From assembly GCA_045593905.1 (NCBI GenBank), contig JAZNXL010000038.1:1-47768 (forward strand): a stretch of 47,768 nt of DNA. Direction: 5' to 3'. The translations under genes were made by a program, and so were the position numbers. Positions 34,183 to 42,718 of the stretch are shown in pieces (within the stretch, counting starts at the first letter, position 1; every line of letters begins with the position of its first letter). The stretch is from RGIG9041 sp045593905. Its GTDB lineage: Bacteria > Bacillota > Clostridia > Oscillospirales > QAKW01. The notes below the pieces were generated by a model. That model did no database searches, was not told the origin of the DNA, and was given only the letters and a program-made list of their open reading frames with translations.

Positions 34183-34776
34183 ATGGAAAATTATCAAAAA
34201 CAACTCGACAACATAATATCAAACTTAAACAATAAGCCAACACTCGCGCTTCATAGCTGTTGCGGTCCGTGCAGCACCTATGTGCTAAAATATTTAACAC
34301 AGTTTTTTAACGTTACACTGCTTTTTTACAACCCAAATATCCAACCTGAAGCTGAGTATCAAAAACGCCTTGAAACGCAAAAAACAGTGTGCAACGAGCT
34401 TGGCGTTAAGCTTGTTGACTTTAACTATAATACAACCGAGTTTTTAAATGCTGTAAAAGGTTTTGAAAACGAAAAAGAGGGTGGCGCGCGTTGTACCGAG
34501 TGCTTTAAACTGCGCTTAAATCACGGCGCTGACTATGCCGCCAAAAACGGCTTTGATTTTTTTACAACCACACTCACAGTAAGCCCCCACAAAAACGCCC
34601 CGCTTATAAACGAGCTGGGGCAGGGGATATGCAAAAGCGTAGGAATCAACTGGCTGCCGAGCGACTTTAAAAAGAAAAACGGATACTTAACGTCTATAAC
34701 ACTATCTAAACAATACGGCTTATATCGCCAAGATTATTGCGGTTGTATATTTTCAAAAACAAAAGACACAGATTAA
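34183..34776 (+). CDS. queH: Epoxyqueuosine reductase QueH
   Basis: QueH reduces epoxyqueuosine to queuosine in tRNA, replacing the unrelated QueG. The cysteine motifs are HSCCGPCSTY (about residues 24-33), ARCTECFKLRL and, near the C-terminus, DYCGC, which bind the metal centre and make the redox pair. The middle segment LTVSPHKN is also conserved. The length is 197 residues from the ATG at 34183. No Shine-Dalgarno sequence is found, and a perfect promoter places the transcript start at this ATG; a GTG two codons earlier is the alternative. A strong terminator overlaps its stop. Other queuosine genes are not in the window. Confidence 0.92.
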   Translation: MENYQKQLDNIISNLNNKPTLALHSCCGPCSTYVLKYLTQFFNVTLLFYNPNIQPEAEYQKRLETQKTVCNELGVKLVDFNYNTTEFLNAVKGFENEKEGGARCTECFKLRLNHGADYAAKNGFDFFTTTLTVSPHKNAPLINELGQGICKSVGINWLPSDFKKKNGYLTSITLSKQYGLYRQDYCGCIFSKTKDTD

Positions 34777-34793
34777 ATCTGTGTCTTTTTTAT
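34761..34793. terminator. Bidirectional terminator between queH and ftsH
   Basis: A 13-bp perfect stem (arms 34761-34773 and 34777-34789, core GACACAGAT/ATCTGTGTC) has the queH stop codon TAA as its loop. A-runs and T-runs on both sides let it serve both convergent genes. Confidence 0.93.
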
Positions 34794-36628
34794 TATTCTT
34801 CTGCTATTTCTTCAGCTTCAACCTCAATTACAGGGTTCATAAGTGCCTTAAATTCGTCACCGCTTATTTTCTCTTTTTCTAAAAGCATGTTTGCAATGGT
34901 GTTGAGCTTATCCATATTATCGGTAAGTATTTTTGAAGCAGTATCATAAGCCTTGTCGATAATCGCTTTAATTTCGCTGTCAATAAGTGCGGCAGTTTGC
35001 TCTGAATAGTTGTTTTTAGCCGCAAGGTCGTAACCAAGAAATACCTCGCCCGATTCTTTGCCGTAAAGGATAGGGCCAATCTTGTCACTCATACCGTAGC
35101 GTGTAACCATTGCCTGTGCAATAGATGTTGCGCGCTGAATGTCGTTTGATGCGCCTGTTGAAATATCGTCAAGGGTAAGCTTTTCACTAACCCTACCGCC
35201 AAGAAGCGAAACAATTTGCTCAAACATCATTGTTTTGGTAGAGTACGAAAGGTCTTCTTTAGGTAGGCTCATTGTGTAGCCGCCTGCCATACCTCTTGGT
35301 ATAATTGAAATTTCGTGCACCTCGTCAGCGGTTTTTAAGTAGTAGTTAACAACTGCGTGGCCTGCCTCGTGGAATGCGGTAAGCTTTCTTTCAACTTCAA
35401 CCACCTTGCGCGATTTCTTTTCGGGGCCTGCAATAACCTTCATTACCGAGTCCTGAATATTTTGCGCCGAGATAGTCTTTTTGTTTTGCCTTGCTGCAAG
35501 TAATGCCGCCTCGTTTAAAAGGTTTTCAAGGTCAGCACCTGTAAAGCCTACAGTACCCTTTGCAACGTCTTTAAAGTCAACGTCGTCTTCAAACTTTTTG
35601 CCTCTTGCGTGAACTTTTAAAATTTCTTCACGACCGTTTTGGTCAGGTGCGCCAACATAAATTTGTCTGTCAAAACGACCTGCACGCATAAGAGCGGGGT
35701 CGAGTGTGTCAACACGGTTGGTAGCTGCCATAACAATAATGCCCGAGTGTTGACCAAAGCCGTCCATTTCAACAAGCAACTGGTTAAGTGTTTGTTCGCG
35801 CTCGTCGTGACCGCCGCCGATACCTGTGCCTCTGTGACGACCTACAGCGTCAATCTCGTCAATAAAAATTATGCAGGGGTTGTTCTTTTTTGCCTGGTCA
35901 AAAAGGTCACGTACACGTGATGCACCAACACCAACATAAAGCTCAACAAAGTCAGAGCCCGAGATTGAGAAAAACGGAACACCGGCTTCGCCTGCAACGG
36001 CTTTTGCAAGAAGTGTTTTACCTGTTCCCGGAGGGCCCACCAAAAGCACACCCTTGGGTATTCTTGCGCCAATTTCTAAATACTTTTTAGGATATTTTAA
36101 AAAGTCAACAATTTCTTCAAGCTCGCTTTTTTCTTCGTCAGCACCTGCAACGTCTTCAAAGGTTTTTTTGTTCTTTTCGTCGTTGCCAAGCTTGACTCTT
36201 GCTTTTGAAAAGCCGGGAGCTTTGCCGTTTGCCTGACGCGAAAACGATACAAAAAAGAAAACTACCATTAATATTATAAACAGGGTAGGTAACATCGATA
36301 CCCACCAGGGCAGGGTAAAGCCTTCTTTAATATCGAACTTGATTTTTTGAGGGATTGCGAATTTTTCAATTACTGTGTCTTCAAAGGTATTGTACGAAAG
36401 CGAAGAAAGCTCAAATCTTACTTTTGACTTATCTTTTAAAACACAGGTAACCTCGGCGCCCTCAACTAAAAATTCTTCAACCTTTTCATTTTCAAATAAC
36501 CCTACAAGTTCGCTGTAGGTGACGGTTTTGGGCTCGGCTGTTTTGTTAATTGACGTAAATATCAAAAACAGAATTACAGCAAGAATAGCAAGGTATATAA
36601 AACCGCCTATATTTCTCTTTTTCTTCAA
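34793..36628 (-). CDS. ftsH: ATP-dependent zinc metalloprotease FtsH
   Basis: FtsH is a membrane-anchored AAA+ protease that degrades damaged membrane proteins and some regulators. Two membrane segments (about residues 9-27 and 108-129) bracket a small external domain. The AAA module holds Walker A GPPGTGKT (198-205), Walker B CIIFIDEIDAVGR and the second region of homology TNRVDTLDPALMRAGRFDRQ. The protease site is HEAGH (420-424). I chose a TTG start (611 residues, opening with several Lys) because TTGGAG stands before it; the longer frame back to 36676 overlaps hpt and lacks a site. It ends the nine-gene minus-strand operon. tilS-hpt-ftsH is a conserved Firmicute order. Confidence 0.96.
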   Translation of the reverse strand: MKKKRNIGGFIYLAILAVILFLIFTSINKTAEPKTVTYSELVGLFENEKVEEFLVEGAEVTCVLKDKSKVRFELSSLSYNTFEDTVIEKFAIPQKIKFDIKEGFTLPWWVSMLPTLFIILMVVFFFVSFSRQANGKAPGFSKARVKLGNDEKNKKTFEDVAGADEEKSELEEIVDFLKYPKKYLEIGARIPKGVLLVGPPGTGKTLLAKAVAGEAGVPFFSISGSDFVELYVGVGASRVRDLFDQAKKNNPCIIFIDEIDAVGRHRGTGIGGGHDEREQTLNQLLVEMDGFGQHSGIIVMAATNRVDTLDPALMRAGRFDRQIYVGAPDQNGREEILKVHARGKKFEDDVDFKDVAKGTVGFTGADLENLLNEAALLAARQNKKTISAQNIQDSVMKVIAGPEKKSRKVVEVERKLTAFHEAGHAVVNYYLKTADEVHEISIIPRGMAGGYTMSLPKEDLSYSTKTMMFEQIVSLLGGRVSEKLTLDDISTGASNDIQRATSIAQAMVTRYGMSDKIGPILYGKESGEVFLGYDLAAKNNYSEQTAALIDSEIKAIIDKAYDTASKILTDNMDKLNTIANMLLEKEKISGDEFKALMNPVIEVEAEEIAEE

Positions 36629-36647
36629 TGTTTTTCTCCAATCTCTT

Positions 36648-37184
36648 TTATGAATATATTTCGCGTTTAAGAACACCTACGTAGGGTAGGTTTCTGTATT
36701 TTTCGTTATAGTCAAGACCGTAGCCTACAACAAACTCGTCGGGCACTTCAAAGCCAAGGTACGCAAGCGGCACCTCAACCTGTCTGCGTGCAGGCTTTGT
36801 TAAAAACGAACAAACCTTAACAGATTTTGCGTTTCGTGAGTTTAAAAGTTCAATAAGCTTTGAAAGTGTAACGCCGCTGTCGAGTATGTCTTCAACTATA
36901 AGTATGTCAAAACCCGATACGTCTATGTCAAGGTCCTTTTTAATTTTAAGATTTCCTGATGTTGTGGTTCCGCTTCCGTAGCTTGATACTGCCATAAAAT
37001 CAATCTGACACGGGATAGTAATCGCTCTCATAATATCAGCCATAAACACAGCTGCGCCCTTTAAAACCGAAAGAACAAGAAGGTTTTTGCCTTCGTAGTC
37101 TTTTGAAATCTGCGCACCGAGTTGGTCAATTTTTTCACTAATTTGCTGCTTGTTAATTAAAACATAATCAATATCTCTAATCAT
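36648..37184 (-). CDS. hpt: Hypoxanthine phosphoribosyltransferase
   Basis: Hpt salvages hypoxanthine and guanine to IMP and GMP with PRPP. The PRPP loop ILIVEDILDSGVTLS (residues 94-108) is clear, with VLKGAAVFMADI upstream and LDYNEKYRNLPYVGVL at the end. The length of 178 residues is standard. The ATG shares one base with the tilS stop (TAATG). In Bacillus, Hpt and TilS are encoded together and interact, so the arrangement may be functional. Confidence 0.96.
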   Translation of the reverse strand: MIRDIDYVLINKQQISEKIDQLGAQISKDYEGKNLLVLSVLKGAAVFMADIMRAITIPCQIDFMAVSSYGSGTTTSGNLKIKKDLDIDVSGFDILIVEDILDSGVTLSKLIELLNSRNAKSVKVCSFLTKPARRQVEVPLAYLGFEVPDEFVVGYGLDYNEKYRNLPYVGVLKREIYS

Positions 37185-38500
37185 TATAGTTTTCCCCCAA
37201 AAAACTTAAATATTTCAATGCTTAATTTGTTTTTTGTATCGTTTGTTGCAATATATCGCTTGTCCGCGCCGTAGCCTTCAACAAAAACAATGTTTTCATC
37301 ATCGCAAATAACCAAAAGACTTTGTTTTGTTTTTTTGTCGACCTTGTCGTTTGTTAAAAGCTTTTTAAGTTTTGTTGTACAGCTTCGGTTGCTGCAATAA
37401 AATACGTCGCCGTCTTTTTTGTGACGGATATGTAAATCACCAAGTATTTTATCACAATCAATCGTCGCTTTTGTTAATTCATTGTAAATTTGTTGGGTAA
37501 ATTTTATTAAAATGGTTTTATTTTCAAACCTGTTTTCGCCAAATACCAACGGCATCACGCCTGTTTTACTTGGCAAAAGCCGTTCAAAACTTAATTTACC
37601 TTTCGAGTTTATTGCAAAAATGTCACCCCGAATTTGCTCTTTTGAGTCAGTCTTTTTTAAAAGCTGTTTTATTGCATCAAAATGCACACTGTCAAGCTTT
37701 ATAGAAAATTTATCTTCAAGACGCATCTTTAAAACCCTGAACAATATCGCATCGTCAAGCGCTAAAAGCTCGCTTGCGTTATCGGTAGTAACCGATTTTG
37801 CCTGATTGTTTAAGTAATTGTTGTCGGTTTTAATGTTTTCAATCGCGCGGGATACTGTTTTAAAAATATCAATATCTTTACGCTTTTCAAACTCAGCAAC
37901 AATGTTGTGGCGTATAAAGTTTCTCAAATAATCTGTATCGGAGTTTGTTGAGTCGGTACAAAAGCTTTGACCGAGTTTTTTAAGATGCTCTATAACCTCT
38001 TGCCGTTTAACATCAAGCATTGGCCGAATTATTCCGTCGCGGGTTATAGGTATTGCGCCAAGCCCCTGACTTCCGCTGCCGCGTGCAAGGTTTATAAAAA
38101 ATGTTTCAACGTTATCGTTGCTGGTATGCGCTGTTGCAACCACTGCACTATTTTTTTCTATAAGCTCGTAAAAAAAATCGTAGCGTACCTGCCGCGCCAC
38201 CTCTTCAACGCTTTTTCCTGCCGCAAGCGGTAAAACGTGAACGCTTTTATAGTGCAGTACAACACCGTGCTTTTGGCAGAGTGCCCGTACAAACTCGGCA
38301 TCACTGTCTGACTCGTCACCGCGTATGTTGTGGTTCAGGTGTGCGCACTCAAATTTAAACTCAAGCTTTTTTGATAGCTTTAAAAGTATATCAAAAAGGC
38401 AAACCGAGTCAGCACCGCCCGATACCGCCGCAATAACGGTCGCGCCCTTATTAATAAGCGAATTTTGTTTAATTGTGTTACAAACTTTATCGTATAGCAT
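37184..38500 (-). CDS. tilS: tRNA(Ile)-lysidine synthetase
   Basis: TilS attaches lysine to C34 of the minor isoleucine tRNA so that it reads AUA. The PP-loop SGGADS (residues 27-32) follows VIAAVSGG and is the ATP site; other conserved parts are HLNHNIRGDESDSDAEFV and ATAHTSNDNVETFFINLARG. A C-terminal domain (about 330-438) follows with VFYCSNRSCTTKLKKLL. The length of 438 residues is typical. Start and stop overlap the neighbours by one base each, which suggests tight translational coupling. Confidence 0.95.
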   Translation of the reverse strand: MLYDKVCNTIKQNSLINKGATVIAAVSGGADSVCLFDILLKLSKKLEFKFECAHLNHNIRGDESDSDAEFVRALCQKHGVVLHYKSVHVLPLAAGKSVEEVARQVRYDFFYELIEKNSAVVATAHTSNDNVETFFINLARGSGSQGLGAIPITRDGIIRPMLDVKRQEVIEHLKKLGQSFCTDSTNSDTDYLRNFIRHNIVAEFEKRKDIDIFKTVSRAIENIKTDNNYLNNQAKSVTTDNASELLALDDAILFRVLKMRLEDKFSIKLDSVHFDAIKQLLKKTDSKEQIRGDIFAINSKGKLSFERLLPSKTGVMPLVFGENRFENKTILIKFTQQIYNELTKATIDCDKILGDLHIRHKKDGDVFYCSNRSCTTKLKKLLTNDKVDKKTKQSLLVICDDENIVFVEGYGADKRYIATNDTKNKLSIEIFKFFGGKL

Positions 38501-39819
38501 TACATTTTTGCAATATTGGTAAAGCGTGTGGTTTCAGGTGTCCATGCAAGGTCAACAGTGCCAACAGGACCGTGTCTATTCTTTGCAATATCGCACTTAA
38601 CAACCTGTACGCCGCCCGAATTTTCCTCGTCGTCGTTTTCTTTCCACAAGAACATAATAGCGTCAGCATCCTGCTCAATCGAACCCGATTCACGAAGGTT
38701 TGAAAGCTGTGGCTTTTGCTTTGTTTTTTCAGTTTCACGGTTAAGCTGTGAAAGTGTAATTACAGGAACGTTAAATTCCTTTGCCATAATTTTAAGTGAA
38801 CGCGAGATTGCGCCAACCTCGGTAGTTCTGTTTTCGTATCTACCGCCGCCCGACATAAGCTGCAAATAGTCGATTATGATAAGGTCAAGGTCTTTAAGGC
38901 GCCTGAGCTTTGCTTTCATTTGCGGAACGGTAATGCCTGCGGTATCGTCAAAATAAATGTTGGTGTCTGAAAGAATAACCGATGCTTGAGCAAGGTTTAC
39001 CCAGTCCTGGTCGTTAAGCTCGCCGTTTCTGAATTTCATGTTGTTAATACCGCTTTGAGCAGAAAGCATTCTGTTTGCAAGCTGGTCGTTTGACATTTCA
39101 AGCGAGAAAACAGCAATAGTCTTTTTAGGCTTTTGCAAAGCGATGTTTTGCGCAATATTAAGTGCGAACGATGTTTTACCAACACCGGGACGCGCCGCAA
39201 TAAGAATAAGGTCGCTTTTTCCAAGACCCGAAAGCATATGGTCAATCTCGGTATAGCGTGTTTGAAGACCGATAAACGCGTCTTTGTCGTTTGCAATCTT
39301 GTTAATTTTGTCAAAGCTGTCAATAATAGCGTTTTTAATATGTGTGAGCGATGTGTTTGTACGGCTTTGCATAATTTCATAAATTCTGCTTTCGGCCATA
39401 TCTAAAATATCGCTTGTTTGCGCACTTTGGCTGTAGCACTCTTTTGAAATATCAGCACACGCTTCGAGCAGTCTTCTGAGGCTTGATTTTTCAATAACAA
39501 TTTTTGTGTACTCGCCAATGTTTTTTGTGCTGGGTACAAGCTGTGTCATTTCAAAAAGAACACGCTTGCCCTCGGCTTCGTCAAAAACGCCGTGAGCTTT
39601 TACCGCTTCAAGCACTGTTACAAAGTCAATGCTCTTGTTTGTAGAAAACATAGAAAGCATAATCTCATAAATAGCCGAATACTTTTCAACGTAAAAATGA
39701 GAAGGCCTTAACTTGTCGGCAACCTCGCTTATGCAATTTGGGTCAATAAGAATTGAGCCGATAATACATTGCTCCGCCTCAATACTGTGCGGTATTTTTT
39801 TAAGGTCGGTAAGTTCCAT
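38500..39819 (-). CDS. dnaB: Replicative DNA helicase DnaB (DnaC in Bacillus naming)
   Basis: This is the hexameric helicase that unwinds DNA at the replication fork. The N-terminal helical domain (about 1-150, SIEAEQCIIGSIL) is followed by the RecA-like motor with Walker A ARPGVGKTS (209-217), the segment VFSLEMSNDQLANRML, Walker B LDLIIIDYLQLMSGG and the C-terminal LSQLNRETEKT. The length of 439 is normal. The ATG has AAGGAA upstream and lies 7 bases after rplI. The order gdpP-rplI-dnaB is that of the Bacillus yybT-rplI-dnaC region. Confidence 0.97.
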   Translation of the reverse strand: MELTDLKKIPHSIEAEQCIIGSILIDPNCISEVADKLRPSHFYVEKYSAIYEIMLSMFSTNKSIDFVTVLEAVKAHGVFDEAEGKRVLFEMTQLVPSTKNIGEYTKIVIEKSSLRRLLEACADISKECYSQSAQTSDILDMAESRIYEIMQSRTNTSLTHIKNAIIDSFDKINKIANDKDAFIGLQTRYTEIDHMLSGLGKSDLILIAARPGVGKTSFALNIAQNIALQKPKKTIAVFSLEMSNDQLANRMLSAQSGINNMKFRNGELNDQDWVNLAQASVILSDTNIYFDDTAGITVPQMKAKLRRLKDLDLIIIDYLQLMSGGGRYENRTTEVGAISRSLKIMAKEFNVPVITLSQLNRETEKTKQKPQLSNLRESGSIEQDADAIMFLWKENDDEENSGGVQVVKCDIAKNRHGPVGTVDLAWTPETTRFTNIAKM

Positions 39820-39826
39820 AGTTTTA

Positions 39827-40270
39827 CTATTCCTTTGTTACATTAATAGTCACTTTTGCGCTGATGCCCTTGTAAAGCTTAATTGTTATAGGATAAGCAC
39901 CAAAAGCCTTTATTGTATCGGTTTCAACCTTTTTCTTGTCAACCGAAATACCTGTTTTTTTGTTAATAAACTCGGCAATTTCTTTTGCGGTTATGCTACC
40001 AAAAAGCTTACCGCTGTCGCCGCCTTTAACGCTCATTTCAAAGGTTTTGCCCTCGAGTTTTGCTGCGTTTTCTCTAGCAGCCGCAGTCTCGGTGTCTATT
40101 TTATACTGTGCCGATGAAGCTTTACCGCTAAAATCGTTTTTAAGCTGTGTTGTCGGTTCAGCTGCAAGCCCTTTTGCTATTAAAAAGTTTCTGCCGTAGC
40201 CGTCAGATACCTCAATAATTTGTCCTTTTTTACCTTTGCCTTTAACGTCTTCAAGTAATACTACTTTCAT
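39827..40270 (-). CDS. rplI: 50S ribosomal protein L9
   Basis: L9 is a two-domain protein of the large ribosomal subunit. The N-terminal domain begins MKVVLLEDVKGKGKKGQ and GYGRNFLIAKGLA, the family signature, then a connecting helix and the C-terminal domain (GKLFGSITAKEIAEFI). The length of 147 residues is standard. The start overlaps the gdpP stop (ATGA) and its GAGGAG site lies inside gdpP. Confidence 0.97.
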   Translation of the reverse strand: MKVVLLEDVKGKGKKGQIIEVSDGYGRNFLIAKGLAAEPTTQLKNDFSGKASSAQYKIDTETAAARENAAKLEGKTFEMSVKGGDSGKLFGSITAKEIAEFINKKTGISVDKKKVETDTIKAFGAYPITIKLYKGISAKVTINVTKE

Positions 40271-42252
40271 TTTTGCTCCTCACTTTCGGGGTTGTTTAAT
40301 ATTTCAATGAGCATATTGTATGCGCTCATAACGTCGGTGTCTTTAAGCTGAACGCCTGCTGCGCCTCTGTGACCGCCGCCGCCAAGTCTTTCCATTTGTC
40401 TTTGCACGTTTACGTTTGAGATGGCACGTGCCGAAATATGTGCGTCGTTACCTTCAGGATAAATAACGTACGAGCTTTTAACGTTAGAAAGATTAAGCAT
40501 TTCGTCAGCCGCCTTTGAGGCAATAAGCTTAATTCCTTCAAACTCTTCTTTTTTCCAAACCGATACGGCGTGGCACTCGTTTATAATCTCGGTGTCGCCA
40601 ATAATATCAATCTGCTTTTTATAGCTTTCAATATCGTTCTTAAAATAGTTTTTAACTTCTGTTGTGTCAGCACCCTGCTTTTTAAGAAAAGCCGCCGCTT
40701 CAAAAGTTCTTGCACCTGTTCTTTCGGTAAACATCTTTGTATCAAGGAATATACCCGACATAAGCGCATTTGCTTCCATTTTTGTAAGCTTTAAGTGGTG
40801 TACGCTTTCACAAAGCTCACTAACCATTTCACAGCAAGATGACGAGTTGGGCTCGTGGAACGATATAACCGTGTCTTCAATTGCGTTTTGAACAGTTTTT
40901 CTATGGTGGTCAATAACAACCACCTTTTTAAACATTGAATAAAGCTTTTCACTTTCAACGTACTCAAGGTTGTGAGTGTCGGTTATAATGAGTAGCGAGT
41001 TTTCGGTAATGTGCTTGTGCGCAACGCTCACATCAACAAACATTTCTTCATACTCGGGCTGATTTAAAAATGCTTCAAGCATATTTTTTGCAAGGTTTTC
41101 GCGCGGATTGTAAATAATGTGCGGTGTTTTACCAAACATCTGTACGCACTTTGCAACGCCTATTGCTGAACCAAGGCAGTCAAGGTCGGCATATTTATGA
41201 CCCATAATAAGAACATTGTCAGAACTTTGTACGTGCGCCATAATACCCTCGGCAATAATACGCACCTTAACGCGCTTACGTCTTCCGCCGCCGTCGCTGT
41301 TTCCGCCGTAAAAGCTGTACTTGCTACCAATAAGCACGGCAGCCTGGTCGCCGCCTCGTGAAAGCGCAGTATCAAGAGCCTTGCGCGCTTTTTTGTCAGC
41401 ATCAATAGGTGAGCCGTCACCAAAGCCGACGCCGATAGAGAGCGTTGCGTGTAAACCCTCAACCATTATCTCTTTTATTTCGCTTAAAATTTTAAACTTT
41501 GATTTTTCGAGTGTTTGCAAATGCTTGTGTTCAAAAAATACAAGATACTTGTCCTGCTCAAGCTTTTGCATTACGCCGTCAATAGATTTTACAAACGCGC
41601 GGACTTTAACGTCAACGCGTGTTAAAAATATTGATTTTTGTATTTCGGGTATTGATGTAGGTAACTCGTCAAAACTGTCAACCAGCAGGTGCGCTATACA
41701 AAGCTCTTGTGAGCGAAGTCGTGACAGTTCGTTTTTCATATTTGTGTTGTCTATCCAGTAAACCGAATAAAAAATATCGCCGCCATCACCTTGTCGCATT
41801 ACAAAAGTGCTGTAATGTCTGCCCATAAACGAAACGTCGTGCTTTTGTGTGATAAGCTCGTCGTTTATTGTAAACTGCGGTACCAGCACATCAATATTCT
41901 TGCCAAAAATCTCAGACATATTGTTTTGCTCTAAAAGGTTGTTAAATAGGTCGTTATACCATATAACGTCGCCCTTTGAGTCTAGAAGTGTAACAGGCAT
42001 AGGGAAGCGTGTTAAGCTCTCTTTGGATGCCTCGTCGAGATAAAGTGTTATGCTTTGTAAGTGGTTATAAAGCCGTTCACTGCGGTTTTTCTTTGACACA
42101 AAAATGTAAATTGCATAAATAAGCGCCAGTACAAACTGTGCTATTGCCGCCCAAACGTTTATAAAAACTGTTATAACGGGAAACAACAGTAAAAAACCAA
42201 AAACAATGTAATCAGGCTTTGAAAATGTTGAAGTAATTGTTCTTTTACCCAT
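40267..42252 (-). CDS. gdpP: Cyclic-di-AMP phosphodiesterase GdpP
   Basis: GdpP hydrolyses the second messenger c-di-AMP and so influences potassium balance, wall stress and beta-lactam tolerance. The layout is complete: two N-terminal membrane segments (about residues 15-50), a PAS-like sensor (about 90-170), a degenerate GGDEF domain (about 180-310), and a DHH-DHHA1 phosphodiesterase. Catalytic points are MGHKYADLDCLG, TDTHNLEY, the DHH triad at 448-450 (VVIDHHRKT) and GGGGHRGAAGV near the end. The length of 661 is typical. The ribosome site before the ATG is weak (GAAAGAG). Confidence 0.95.
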   Translation of the reverse strand: MGKRTITSTFSKPDYIVFGFLLLFPVITVFINVWAAIAQFVLALIYAIYIFVSKKNRSERLYNHLQSITLYLDEASKESLTRFPMPVTLLDSKGDVIWYNDLFNNLLEQNNMSEIFGKNIDVLVPQFTINDELITQKHDVSFMGRHYSTFVMRQGDGGDIFYSVYWIDNTNMKNELSRLRSQELCIAHLLVDSFDELPTSIPEIQKSIFLTRVDVKVRAFVKSIDGVMQKLEQDKYLVFFEHKHLQTLEKSKFKILSEIKEIMVEGLHATLSIGVGFGDGSPIDADKKARKALDTALSRGGDQAAVLIGSKYSFYGGNSDGGGRRKRVKVRIIAEGIMAHVQSSDNVLIMGHKYADLDCLGSAIGVAKCVQMFGKTPHIIYNPRENLAKNMLEAFLNQPEYEEMFVDVSVAHKHITENSLLIITDTHNLEYVESEKLYSMFKKVVVIDHHRKTVQNAIEDTVISFHEPNSSSCCEMVSELCESVHHLKLTKMEANALMSGIFLDTKMFTERTGARTFEAAAFLKKQGADTTEVKNYFKNDIESYKKQIDIIGDTEIINECHAVSVWKKEEFEGIKLIASKAADEMLNLSNVKSSYVIYPEGNDAHISARAISNVNVQRQMERLGGGGHRGAAGVQLKDTDVMSAYNMLIEILNNPESEEQK

Positions 42253-42271
42253 AAACTACTCTTTCAGTTAA

Positions 42272-42718
42272 TTAAAACTCGCCGTTTTCGGCGGCAATAA
42301 TTTTGTTTACACGTCGTTCGTGACGTCCGCCGCGCTCAAACTCGGCGTCTAAAAATGCACCCAGTATGCAAACTGCAAGCTCTTCACCTACAACTCTTGC
42401 GCCAAGGCAGAGTATGTTGGCGTTGTTATGTACACGTGTCATTGTTGCCGAAAATGTATCAGAGCAAACAGCAGCGCGAATACCTTTTATTTTGTTTGCT
42501 GCAATGCTCATGCCAATTCCTGTTCCGCAAATGAGTATACCAAGCTCGCCATCGTTAGCGCTAACGCGTTTTGCAACCATAAAAGCTGCGTCGGTGTAGT
42601 CACAACCGTCTTGCATACCGTCAAAAAGCACCTGGTGCTCAAGGCCTCTTGCTTCAAGCTCTTTGCAAAATCTTTCTACGTAAGCAGCACCTGCTTTATC
42701 GCATCCTATACTAATCAT
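42272..42718 (-). CDS. rpiB: Ribose-5-phosphate isomerase B
   Basis: RpiB interconverts ribose-5-phosphate and ribulose-5-phosphate; it belongs to the RpiB/LacA/LacB family. It opens ISIGCDKAGAAY, has a Cys-containing catalytic loop ILICGTGIGMSIAANK (about residues 63-78), and HNNANILCLGARV later on. The opening differs slightly from the usual GSDHAG, with Cys-Asp-Lys instead of Ser-Asp-His, so the family assignment is firm but substrate preference is less so. The length is 148. The start overlaps the tsaB stop (ATGA), and AAAGGAGAG lies before it. Confidence 0.9.
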   Translation of the reverse strand: MISIGCDKAGAAYVERFCKELEARGLEHQVLFDGMQDGCDYTDAAFMVAKRVSANDGELGILICGTGIGMSIAANKIKGIRAAVCSDTFSATMTRVHNNANILCLGARVVGEELAVCILGAFLDAEFERGGRHERRVNKIIAAENGEF

